In this document: positions 44,782-52,717 of the stretch, one piece after another
Layout of the letters: each line of letters begins with the position of its first letter
Position numbering within the stretch: the stretch's first letter is position 1
Assembly (NCBI RefSeq): GCF_004323735.1
Contig: NZ_CP036455.1
Location: 2,475,101-2,539,100, forward strand
DNA length: 64,000 nucleotides
Reading direction: 5' to 3'
DNA from: Streptomonospora litoralis
GTDB lineage: Bacteria > Actinomycetota > Actinomycetes > Streptosporangiales > Streptosporangiaceae
The notes under the pieces: generated by a model
Seen by the model: the letters and a program-made list of their open reading frames with translations, nothing else
The model's database searches: none
Told to the model about the DNA's origin: nothing
Program-made: the position numbers and the translations under genes

Positions 44782-45596
44782 CCCCTCAGTCCGCCCCGCG
44801 CCGCAACGCCTCGATGTCGCTGCGCCGGGCGCTGGCCATCGTCGAGTTCGTGCGCTCGCTGCCCGCGGGCAGCGGCGGCGCGACGCTCACCCAGCTCGCC
44901 GAGGCCGTGGGCATCAACAAGAGCTCGGTGCTGCGGCTGGCGACCCCGCTGGTGGAGTCGGGTCTGCTCGACCGCGACAGCGCGAGCGGCCGGTTCCGCC
45001 TGGGCGCGGCGGCGCTCGCGCTGTGGCAGGCCTACCTGGACCAGCTCGATCTGCGGTCGGTGGCCGCCGACCACCTGCGCGGGCTGATGCGCCGCACCGG
45101 CCACACCTGCCACCTGGTGCTGCTCGACGGGCACGACGTCGTCTACGCCGACAAGGTGGAGAACACCACGACGGTGCGGATGGCCTCGCGCATCGGCGCG
45201 CGCATGCCCGCCTACCGCACGGCCGTGGGCAAGGCGATCCTCGCGTTCTCCCCGGCGGACCTGGTGGCCGACGTGCTCGCCGGCGGACTAGCGCCGGTGA
45301 CCGAGCACACCGTGACCGATCCCGCGCTGCTCCAGGAGGAGCTGCGGCGGGTGCGCGGGCGCGGCTACGCCATCGACGACCGCGAGAACGAACCCGAGGT
45401 GCGCTGCGTCGCCGCTGCAATCTTCGACCACAACCGCGACCCGATCGCCGCCATCAGCGTCTCGGCCCTGGTCAGCCGGATGCCGCCGGCCCGAGTGCGC
45501 GAACTGGGCCCCGAGGTCGCCGAGGTCGCCAGGCGCGTCTCGACCGAACTGGGCGCCCCGCCCATGGAGGAGGCCCCGCCGGGACCGCCCGGCTGA
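44778..45596 (+). CDS. IclR-family transcriptional regulator
   Basis: A 272-residue regulator. The N-terminal winged helix-turn-helix (about residues 13-75) includes GGATLTQLAEAVGINKSSVLRLATPLVESGLL. The C-terminal IclR effector domain has YADKVENTTTVRMASRIGARMPAYRTAVGKAILAF (in parts) and the closing AAISVSALVSRMPP. It is coupled to the permease gene (ATGA) and likely senses the transported sugar or a catabolite, acting on the importer promoter. Confidence 0.94.
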   Translation: MTPQSAPRRNASMSLRRALAIVEFVRSLPAGSGGATLTQLAEAVGINKSSVLRLATPLVESGLLDRDSASGRFRLGAAALALWQAYLDQLDLRSVAADHLRGLMRRTGHTCHLVLLDGHDVVYADKVENTTTVRMASRIGARMPAYRTAVGKAILAFSPADLVADVLAGGLAPVTEHTVTDPALLQEELRRVRGRGYAIDDRENEPEVRCVAAAIFDHNRDPIAAISVSALVSRMPPARVRELGPEVAEVARRVSTELGAPPMEEAPPGPPG

Positions 45597-45783
45597 TCCG
45601 CGCGGGCCGGGTCCGGCGTGTGCGCATCAACCGGGCTCGCCGCGGGGCCTCCACCGGCGTGCGCTGGGGGTACCACGCCCGCCACCCTCTGGGGCCGCTC
45701 GGGTGCGGGCGCCGCAGCGCCGCGTGCATTCGGACATTCGGCTCTTACTCGCCCTTGCGGGCATAGTTGTGCAGACTGGTCGC

Positions 45784-46659
45784 GTGAGTGATGCTTCCAA
45801 CGGCCGGGGGCCGCGCGGGCTGCGTGGGCGGGTCGGTGCGGCGGTGTTCGCGCGGGTGGCCGGGCCCGAGGGGCCCGCGAACCGGGCGCGGATCCACGGG
45901 GCGCCCGGTCCCCGGTGGTTCGGGCCCGACCGGCCGATCCGGCGGGTGCACGGGGACGCGGCGATGTTCGTCGGGGGCCTGCGGGCACTGCTGCTGCAGT
46001 CGCTGCATCCGCTGGCGATGGCCGCCGTCGCCGAGCACTCCGGCTACCGGGGCGATCCCTGGGGGCGTCTGCACCGCACCAGCACGTTCCTCGCGGTGAC
46101 CACCTACGGCGCAGACGCCGACGCCCGCGCTGCCGTCGAGCGGGTGCGGCGGGTGCACGAGCACGTGCGGGGGACCGACGCCGCCGGCCGGACCTACCGC
46201 GCGGGTGATCCGCACCTGCTCACCTGGGTGCACATCGCCGAAGTCGAGAGCTTCCTGCGCTGCCACCAGCGCTACGGGGCGGCCCCGCTGGACGCCGCGG
46301 GCTGCGACGCCTACATCGCCGACACCGCGCGCGTCGCCGACGCCCTCGGCGCGGAGTCCCCGCCGCGCTCACGTGCCGAACTGGCCGAGGCGCTGGCCCG
46401 CTACCGCCCGGAGTTGCGGGCCATCCCCGAAGCCCGCGACACCGCCCGCTTCCTGCTGCGCGACCCGCCCCTGCCGCCGGCCGCGCGTCCCGCCTATGCC
46501 GCCCTGGCTGCGGGCGCCGCGGCCACCCTGCCCGACTGGGCGCGCAGCGAACTGGGCGTACCGCGGCGCCGCGTCGCCCAGGCGACGGTGACCCCCTTCG
46601 CCACGGGAGCCGTCGTGCGCACCATCCGCTGGGCGATGGCGGCCCGCCCCCGCGAGTGA
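45784..46659 (+). CDS. DUF2236 (MpaB-like oxygenase) family protein
   Basis: A 291-residue protein of the DUF2236 family, which includes the latex-clearing/MpaB-type heme oxygenases. Conserved parts: VHGDAAMFVGGLRALLLQSLHPLAMAAVAEHSGYRGDPWGRLHRTSTFLAVTTYG (in pieces), HLLTWVHIAEVESFLRCHQRYG and PDWARSELGVPRR. The histidines after SLH, AEH and LHR are candidates for heme or metal ligands. GTG at 45784 is assumed; the open frame reaches 45703. Monocistronic. Confidence 0.87.
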   Translation: MSDASNGRGPRGLRGRVGAAVFARVAGPEGPANRARIHGAPGPRWFGPDRPIRRVHGDAAMFVGGLRALLLQSLHPLAMAAVAEHSGYRGDPWGRLHRTSTFLAVTTYGADADARAAVERVRRVHEHVRGTDAAGRTYRAGDPHLLTWVHIAEVESFLRCHQRYGAAPLDAAGCDAYIADTARVADALGAESPPRSRAELAEALARYRPELRAIPEARDTARFLLRDPPLPPAARPAYAALAAGAAATLPDWARSELGVPRRRVAQATVTPFATGAVVRTIRWAMAARPRE

Positions 46660-46816
46660 TGCGCCGCCGGGCCCCGCCCCGGCCGCAGCGCTGAGGCGCC
46701 CTCGCGGCTCGCCGGCAGGCCGCGCCGCACACCGCGAGCCGCCGAAGGCCGGCACCGGCCGCCGGCCCCGGTGCGCCCCGTACCGTGGACCGCCGGTGGC
46801 GGATAGCTTTTCGGGC

Positions 46817-47878
46817 ATGCGCATACTCGTCACCGGCGGCGCCGGGTTCATCGGATCCCACATCACCGCCGCGCTCGCCGAGGCCGGCCATGACACCGTG
46901 GTGCTGGACGCGCAACCGCCGCCGGAGCGCTCGGCCGCCGGTGCCGGGTCCGCCCGATGGATCCGCTGCGACGTCCGCGACGAACAGGGCGTGGGTGAGG
47001 CGCTGCACGGTGTGGACGCGGTGTGCCACCAGGCCGCCATGGTGGGTCTGACCGCGGACTTCGGCGACGCCCCCGACTACGTCGGCACCAACGACCTGGG
47101 CACCGCCGTACTGCTGGCGGCCATGGCACGCGCCGGTGTCCGCGACCTCGTGCTGGCCGGGTCCATGGTCGTCTACGGCGAGGGCCGCTACACCTGCGGC
47201 GAGCACGGCGACGTGCGGCCGGGCCCGCGGCGCCCGGCCGAGCTCGACGCCGGCCGGTTCGAACCGCCGTGCCCGGTGTGCGGCGCCACGCTGGAGCCCG
47301 GCCTCGTCGGCGAGGACGCGCCCGCCGACCCCCGCAGCGTCTACGCCGCCACCAAGCTCGCCCAGGAGCACCTCGCTGCCGCGTGGGCCCGTGCCACCGG
47401 CGGCCGCGCCGTCTCGCTGCGCTACCACAACGTCTACGGTCCGGGCATGCCGCGCGACACGCCCTACGCCGGCGTCGCGTCCTTCTTCCGCTCCGCCCTG
47501 GCCCGCGGCGATGCGCCTGCTGTGTTCGAGGACGGGCGCCAGCGCCGCGACTTCGTGCACGTCCGCGACGTGGCCGGCGCCAACGTGGCCGCCCTGGAAG
47601 CCGTCGCGGACCGCGAGGACGGCACCCTGCGGGCCTACAACGCCGGCAGCGGAACCCCGCACACCGTCGGGGAGATGGCCGAGGCCCTGGCCCGCGCCTA
47701 CGGCGGCCCCCACCCGCGGACCACGGGGCAGTACCGGCTCGGTGACGTCCGCCACATCACCGCCTCCTCGGCGAGGCTGGCCGACGAGCTGGGCTGGCGC
47801 GCCGGGGTGGGCTTCGCCGAGGGGATGGCGGAGTTCGCGGCGGCACCGCTGCGCGACGCGCCGCCGCCCGTGCGCTGA
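46817..47878 (+). CDS. NAD-dependent sugar epimerase, dTDP-L-rhamnose 4-epimerase type
   Basis: A 353-residue extended SDR. The NAD loop is VTGGAGFIGSH at the N-terminus. The catalytic Tyr-x3-Lys is YAATK, preceded by AGSMVVYGEGRYTC. A lid insertion carries CGEHG and CPVCGATLEP, a putative zinc-like Cys cluster found in this epimerase subgroup. RQRRDFVHVRDVAGANVAAL and YNAGSGTPHTVGEMAEALA complete it. ATG at 46817 fits the family start, and a GTG at 46796 adds seven residues; neither has a clear Shine-Dalgarno site. It opens a run of sugar-related genes to 50432. Confidence 0.88.
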   Translation: MRILVTGGAGFIGSHITAALAEAGHDTVVLDAQPPPERSAAGAGSARWIRCDVRDEQGVGEALHGVDAVCHQAAMVGLTADFGDAPDYVGTNDLGTAVLLAAMARAGVRDLVLAGSMVVYGEGRYTCGEHGDVRPGPRRPAELDAGRFEPPCPVCGATLEPGLVGEDAPADPRSVYAATKLAQEHLAAAWARATGGRAVSLRYHNVYGPGMPRDTPYAGVASFFRSALARGDAPAVFEDGRQRRDFVHVRDVAGANVAALEAVADREDGTLRAYNAGSGTPHTVGEMAEALARAYGGPHPRTTGQYRLGDVRHITASSARLADELGWRAGVGFAEGMAEFAAAPLRDAPPPVR

Positions 47879-48178
47879 CTCTCCCGGTCCGCGGCACCAC
47901 GGCGCCGCGGCCGGATCCGGCCGTCCCGGTCGCCTCGGTCGCCTCGGCGCCGCCGGTTCCGAACAACAGGTGAACCCCGGGTTGCTTCGCGGCGCACCGG
48001 GGGCAGTAGAGAACGAAGAGTGTACGAAGCCTGACGTGGCGTGAGTCGAGGAGGCGGCGGGACCGAGACCGGGATCAGCGGCTGCGCGTCGGCCACGGGG
48101 GCCGGGCATCGGTGCCCCCGCGCCGTACGGGTATCCGGCCACCCCCTCGTCCGGCCGCCTCGGAGTCCAGGAGGTCCC
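47879..48178 (+). other. Intergenic region before the glycosyltransferase gene
   Basis: 300 bases. The frame of the next gene is open from 48041 but low-complexity, so I place the start at 48179 behind AGGAGG. No hairpin, RNA or promoter could be assigned with confidence. Confidence 0.4.
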
Positions 48179-48994
48179 GTGGCCCGAGGCGATCCGCAGC
48201 ATGGCAGCGAAGCAGCGCCCGACCGGCGCCCACCGACGGCGCCGGAAGGGGGCGAACCGGCCTCCGCAGCGAGCGCAGGCACGCGTGGGGGCGGTGCGGA
48301 ACCACCCTCGGTGGAGGTGGTGCTGCCCTGCCTGGACGAGGCCGACGCGCTGCCCTGGGTGCTCAGCCGGGTCCCCGACGGCTGGGGCGCGATCGTCGTC
48401 GACAACGGCTCCACCGACGGCTCGGCCGGTATCGCCGCGCAGCTGGGCGCCCGGGTGGTCACCGAGGAGCGGCGCGGGTTCGGAGCCGCCTGCCACGCGG
48501 GGCTGAGCGCCGCCCGCGCCGAGTTCGTCTGCTTCTGCGACTGCGACGGCTCCCTCGACCCCGCGCTGCTGGCGCCCATGGTCGACGCCCTGCGCAGCGG
48601 ATCGGCCGAGCTCGTGCTCGGGCGGCGCCTGAGCACTCAAGCGCGCACCTGGCCGTTGCACGCCCGGATCGGCAACGCCGCCGTGACCCGGATGCTGCGG
48701 CGCCGCACCGGAGTCCGCCTGCGCGACATCGGCCCGATGCGCACCGCCCGCCGCGAGGCGCTGCTCGACCTCGGGCTGACCGACCGGCGCTCGGGCTACC
48801 CGCTGCAGATGGTGGTGCGCGCCGCCGACGCGGGCTGGGGCATCCGGGAAGTCGACGTGCCCTACGGCGCCCGCACCGGGCGCTCCAAGGTCACCGGAAC
48901 CTGGCGCGGAACCTGGACCGCGGTGCGCGACATGCGGGCGGTGCTGCGCCAACCGCCGCCCGCACCCGCCTTCCGGGCCGGGGAGCCGCGATGA
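48179..48994 (+). CDS. Family 2 glycosyltransferase
   Basis: A 271-residue GT-A fold glycosyltransferase of the polyprenyl-phosphate type. After a 40-residue flexible head it reads VEVVLPCLDEADALPWVLSRVP, then IVVDNGSTDGSA (nucleotide site) and FCDCDGSLDPALL with the metal-binding aspartates. ELVLGRR and a final DRRSGYPLQMVVRAADAGWGIREVDVPYG follow. It has no C-terminal membrane helices, so it is likely peripheral. GTG at 48179 with AGGAGG. The next gene overlaps by four bases. Confidence 0.9.
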   Translation: MARGDPQHGSEAAPDRRPPTAPEGGEPASAASAGTRGGGAEPPSVEVVLPCLDEADALPWVLSRVPDGWGAIVVDNGSTDGSAGIAAQLGARVVTEERRGFGAACHAGLSAARAEFVCFCDCDGSLDPALLAPMVDALRSGSAELVLGRRLSTQARTWPLHARIGNAAVTRMLRRRTGVRLRDIGPMRTARREALLDLGLTDRRSGYPLQMVVRAADAGWGIREVDVPYGARTGRSKVTGTWRGTWTAVRDMRAVLRQPPPAPAFRAGEPR

Positions 48995-49758
48995 GCGGCC
49001 CGGGCGCGCGCCGCGCCGACGGGCTCGCCCGTGCGGGTCGGGGCACCCGGACGCCCGCGTGGGCGAGCCGCCGGCGCACCGCCGCGGACGCGAAGCCGAC
49101 CAACGGCGGCCCCAACCCCCTCGGCCCCGCCACACTCCTGGTCATCGCCAAGGAACCGGTCCCCGGACGGGTCAAGACGCGCCTGGCCCCCGATTTCTCC
49201 CCGGAGGCGGCCGCGGAACTGGCCGCGGCCGCGCTGGCCGACACCCTGGACGCGGTACTGGCCGCCCCGGCGCACCGCAGGGTCCTCGTGCTGAGCGGAG
49301 ATACGGGAGCCTGGCTGCCCGAGCGCGGATTCGAGATCGTCCCTCAAGCCGAAGGCGGGCTCGACGAGCGCCTCGCCGCGGCCTTCGCCGACTGCTCGGG
49401 GCCCACGCTGCTCATCGGCATGGACACCCCGCAGGTCACCCCCGCACTGCTGGCCCCCGCGCTGGAGACCACCGCTTGCGAGAAGGCCGACGCGTGGTTC
49501 GGCCCCGCCGACGACGGCGGATTCTGGGCGCTGGGGCTGGCCGAGCCCGACCCGCACCTGCTGCGGGGAGTGCCGATGTCCACTCCGCGCACCGGCGAAA
49601 TCCAGCGCCGACGGCTCGTGGACGCCGGTCTGCGGGTGCGCGATCTGGACACCCTCGTCGACGTCGACACGGCCGCGACCGCCGCCCGCGTCGCGCACAC
49701 CGCCCCCCACGGCCGTTTCGCCGCGGCCTGGCGGCGCCGCCGCCCCGAGGAGGGGTGA
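48991..49758 (+). CDS. TIGR04282/DUF2064 glycosyltransferase-like protein
   Basis: A 255-residue protein. After a 45-residue basic head comes LLVIAKEPVPGRVKTRLAPDFSPEAAAELAAAAL, the start of the TIGR04282/DUF2064 family. LIGMDTPQVTPALLAPAL and WFGPADDGGFWALGL match the nucleotidyl/glycosyl-transfer core (GT-A fold). Such genes often pair with a GT2 gene, as here. The acceptor is unknown. ATGA overlap with the GT2 gene and one-base overlap with the following methyltransferase show an operon. Confidence 0.88.
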   Translation: MSGPGARRADGLARAGRGTRTPAWASRRRTAADAKPTNGGPNPLGPATLLVIAKEPVPGRVKTRLAPDFSPEAAAELAAAALADTLDAVLAAPAHRRVLVLSGDTGAWLPERGFEIVPQAEGGLDERLAAAFADCSGPTLLIGMDTPQVTPALLAPALETTACEKADAWFGPADDGGFWALGLAEPDPHLLRGVPMSTPRTGEIQRRRLVDAGLRVRDLDTLVDVDTAATAARVAHTAPHGRFAAAWRRRRPEEG

Positions 49759-50432
49759 TGGGGCGTACAGGGGCCGCGCGCCGCTCCGCGCCGGCGCGCA
49801 CGGCGGACCCCTATGCCGACGCGCTGGGCAGCGGACGCGGCCCCCTGTTCCTGCGCGGCGCGGACGGGAGCATGCTGGCACTGGAGGTCGAGCGCTGGTG
49901 CGCCGACGTCGACCACGCCGACACCACCGTCCTGCGGCGCTGCGAGGGCGCCGTCCTCGACGTCGGCTGCGGGCCCGGCCGCATGGTCGTCGGCCTCGCC
50001 GCGCGAGGGCAGCGGGGGCTGGGCATCGACACGCACCCGGCGGCCGTCCGGCGGACCCGGGCCGCGGGCGGCCGCGCGCTGCGCCGCAGCGTGTTCGACG
50101 CCCTGCCCGGTGAAGGAGGGTGGCCCACGGCGCTCCTGCTCGACGGCAACATCGGCATCGGCGGCGACCCCGAGGACCTGCTCGCGCGCATGGCCGATGT
50201 GGTAGCCCCCGGCGGGCTGCTGCTGGTGGAGGTCGCCGGCGAGGACGTCGACGAGCGACTGGCAGCCCGGATCTGCGACGCCTCCGGCCGGTGCACCGCG
50301 CCGTTCGCGTGGGCGCGCGTGGGAGCCGCCGCGCTGGCCGCGACGGCCTCGCGCACGTCCTGGACCGTCGTCGAGACGTGGAGCTGCGGCCGCCGCCTCT
50401 TCACGGCGCTGCGCCGCCGGGAGCGGCTGTGA
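49758..50432 (+). CDS. Class I SAM-dependent methyltransferase
   Basis: A 224-residue methyltransferase. SAM-binding motif I is GAVLDVGCGPGRMVVGLAARG (about residues 65-85), followed by the acidic ribose contact GLGIDTHPAAV. LLLDGNIGIGGDPEDLLARMADVVAPGGLLLVEVAGE gives motifs IV-V (in pieces). ATG at 49758 is just after GAGGAGGGG. It is the last gene of the epimerase-glycosyltransferase-transferase-methyltransferase run and could modify the same product, perhaps a glycolipid. Confidence 0.89.
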   Translation: MGRTGAARRSAPARTADPYADALGSGRGPLFLRGADGSMLALEVERWCADVDHADTTVLRRCEGAVLDVGCGPGRMVVGLAARGQRGLGIDTHPAAVRRTRAAGGRALRRSVFDALPGEGGWPTALLLDGNIGIGGDPEDLLARMADVVAPGGLLLVEVAGEDVDERLAARICDASGRCTAPFAWARVGAAALAATASRTSWTVVETWSCGRRLFTALRRRERL

Positions 50433-50517
50433 GGGGGCGGTTCCGCGCCCGGCTCGGTCCGGCCCGAGCGCGGCTCCGGCCGTGCCGCGCCGTGCTGCGG
50501 GCACCGGCCCGTCGGCG

Positions 50518-51012
50518 TCAGCCGGCGCGACCGCCCGCCCTCCTCCTGCGGCCGGCCCGCAGCACGCGCACCGCCAGCAGCAGCCCCGAGGCGCCGAACA
50601 GGGCGGCGGTGGCCAGCAGCCAGCGGCCCGCGAACACGTCCACGGACATGCCGGTGACCTCCCGGTACCCGCCAGGCAGCCGCAGAATGAGCGGCAGCCA
50701 GACCAGCAGCAGCAGCCCGGAGAGCACGGCGGGGACCCGCACGTGGTTCAGCCACGGCCGAGGCCCGCGCCCGTCGGGGCCGCGCCCCCGGACGCCCGCC
50801 GCCGCCTGGGCCGCGCGATCCAGCGCCGAATACGCCGGAAGGAGCACCAAGTCATGGGCGAGGGCCGCGCCGGCGAACCATACGGCCGCCATCACCGGCT
50901 CCTGCGCCAACAGCCGCACCCCGGCGTAGGCGGCCAGGGCCAGCGAGCACACCATAAGCACCAGGTGCAGCGCCGAACCGCCGTACCAGGCCCGCAGCCG
51001 GACGCCGATCAC
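50518..51012 (-). CDS. Membrane protein coupled to the molybdopterin oxidoreductase
   Basis: A 164-residue protein with about four hydrophobic segments (LHLVLMVCSLALAAYAGVRLL, PVMAAVWFAGAALAHDLVLLP, VPAVLSGLLLLVWLPLIL, WLLATAALFGASGLLLAVRVL). I recognise no family. The GTG at 51012 overlaps the oxidoreductase stop (GTGA), so it is coupled and may be an accessory or electron-transfer subunit. The C-terminus is a short basic tail. Confidence 0.72.
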   Translation of the reverse strand: MIGVRLRAWYGGSALHLVLMVCSLALAAYAGVRLLAQEPVMAAVWFAGAALAHDLVLLPAYSALDRAAQAAAGVRGRGPDGRGPRPWLNHVRVPAVLSGLLLLVWLPLILRLPGGYREVTGMSVDVFAGRWLLATAALFGASGLLLAVRVLRAGRRRRAGGRAG

Positions 51013-52403
51013 GTCAGGCCGCCGAAGGTCAGGCGCTCCACCCACTTGGTGTTGTGCACACCGGGGTTGGCCGGGACGATCACCCGCGCCGGGAATCCGT
51101 GGTCGGCGGAGAGGTCCGCGCCGTTCACCCGCAGCGCCAGCAGCGAACGCGGGTCGCGGACCTGGTTGGCGCGCAGTGCCGCGGCGCGGAAGGCGCCCTC
51201 CTGCTGCACCGACTCCACCATCACCCCCGGCGCCCGGCCGTCGTCGGCGGCCGCGTCCACCAGCGCCGCGAGGTCGGCCAGCCGTATACCGCTCCACTGC
51301 TGGTCGGTGGTCGACCAGCCCTCGACGCAGGCGATGGGCAGCGCCGCGCTGAACTGCGCCATCTCCAGCAGTTCCGGCCGGGAGAACACGCGCTCGCCGC
51401 CGTCGCCGCGAACCGTCAAGCGCCAGTCGGGGCCGATGTCGGAGGCGGAGATCCCCACCGCGGCGGTGGTCTTGTTGACCTGGAACCCGTTGGGGCCGGG
51501 CCCGGGGCCGCGCCCGCGCGGCGCCAGCAGCGCGGTGACCCGCAGCGGCCCGCCGATGCTCTGCCCGGCCGTGACCGCGAACAGGGTCAGCGAACCCAGC
51601 CCGACCAGCCCGAGCGCGCCGCGCCGCGACAGGGTCGGCGGTGCCGGACGCGTCGCCTCCAGCCCCGTACCGGAGCCACCGGGGGAGGGGTGAGCGGCGG
51701 CCGGGGGCTCCCCGGCGCGCCCGGCGCGGCGTCGGCCCAGCGCAGCGACCACGACGCGCATCCGCAGCGCGACGTGCACCACCAACGCGGAGATGAACAC
51801 CCACGCGCCGTAGAAGTGCAGCGGATAGAACGAGCCCGGGAAGAGGTAGGTGAGTTGGACGTTCAACAGCCCTGTGGCGAACTGGAACACCGCGCCCCCC
51901 ACGAGCAGCAGCAGCGAGATGCGCTCCAGAGCATGCGCCGCCGAACGCACCGGCGGCCAGGTGAACAGCTTCGGGATCACCGACCACAGCTTGGCCAGCA
52001 GCACCGGAACCAGGACGACACCGAGGGTGACGTGCAGCCCCTGGGTGAGGCGGTAGAGCCAGTAGGGGCTCGTCGGCCAGTCGAACAGGTAGAAACCGAG
52101 CAGGCCCTTGTCGGGCGTCGTGTCGTTCACCGCGGCCAAATCGGGGTTGTATGCGGCGTAGGAGAGCAGACCCGTCGTGAACACCACCGCGATGCCCGCC
52201 AGCAGGACCACGCCGAACACCGACGTCAGCCACGGGCCGCGCAGCGGGCTGCGCCAGAACCGTGCACGCGCGGGGCCCGGCGGCCCCTGGAGCAGCGCAG
52301 CCCGCAAGCGTGCGCCTCGCGCCGCGGCCCCACCGGGTCCGGTCCGCGCGCCGCCGCGGCCCTGGTGACCGGAAGGGGGCTCTCCGTCGCCGCTGCCGTC
52401 CAT
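51009..52403 (-). CDS. Heme-molybdopterin membrane oxidoreductase, sulfite-oxidase fold, internal Tat-like motif
   Basis: A 464-residue fusion. Four hydrophobic helices at about residues 60-215 form a cytochrome-b-like domain with candidate heme histidines (His123, His196, His210). A twin-arginine-like LSRRGALGLVGLGSL follows at 259-273 and forms a fifth helix. Residues about 305-464 are a sulfite-oxidase-type Mo domain with its metal-binding cysteine in LPIACVEGW (about residue 359) and the closing PGVHNTKWVERL. This is the layout of known actinobacterial proteins inserted by Sec then Tat. The electron donor and substrate are unknown. ATG at 52403 after GGGAGG. Confidence 0.88.
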   Translation of the reverse strand: MDGSGDGEPPSGHQGRGGARTGPGGAAARGARLRAALLQGPPGPARARFWRSPLRGPWLTSVFGVVLLAGIAVVFTTGLLSYAAYNPDLAAVNDTTPDKGLLGFYLFDWPTSPYWLYRLTQGLHVTLGVVLVPVLLAKLWSVIPKLFTWPPVRSAAHALERISLLLLVGGAVFQFATGLLNVQLTYLFPGSFYPLHFYGAWVFISALVVHVALRMRVVVAALGRRRAGRAGEPPAAAHPSPGGSGTGLEATRPAPPTLSRRGALGLVGLGSLTLFAVTAGQSIGGPLRVTALLAPRGRGPGPGPNGFQVNKTTAAVGISASDIGPDWRLTVRGDGGERVFSRPELLEMAQFSAALPIACVEGWSTTDQQWSGIRLADLAALVDAAADDGRAPGVMVESVQQEGAFRAAALRANQVRDPRSLLALRVNGADLSADHGFPARVIVPANPGVHNTKWVERLTFGGLT

Positions 52404-52717
52404 CCCGGCCTCCCGCACCTCTGGCCTGTGCCGTCCGGCGGTCCGGTTCTCCTCACTCGGGTGGGGGGAACCGGACGGCCGGACATCCCGCCGCCGACCC
52501 TCACCCTAGGCCCGGCATCCGGCGGGAACGGGCGGGGCGCGCCACGGATCCGGCTGTTGGGGAACCTTTCCCGGCGCCCGCGTTCCGGTTGCAGTGCCGG
52601 TCGGGCCCTCACCGACGATCGCAGGAACACGGTCCGCCGGTCCACCGCGGTCGCGTCCGAGACGCTCGGCGGCCCGTCGGGCCGACAAGCAGTGCGGTGC
52701 GCGTCTACGGTGGCCGC
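52404..52717. other. Divergent promoter region of the oxidoreductase and the membrane protein
   Basis: 314 bases without a supported gene. The right end contains the candidate leaderless promoter at 52682-52711. For the leftward gene only the ribosome-binding site GGGAGG is clear. Confidence 0.45.
52682..52711 (+). promoter_or_regulatory. Candidate promoter giving a leaderless transcript
   Basis: CCGACA (52682-52687) and TACGGT (52706-52711) are 18 bases apart, and the GTG start is at 52718, seven bases past the -10. No Shine-Dalgarno site precedes that GTG. Leaderless mRNAs of this layout are common in actinobacteria. Confidence 0.4.
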
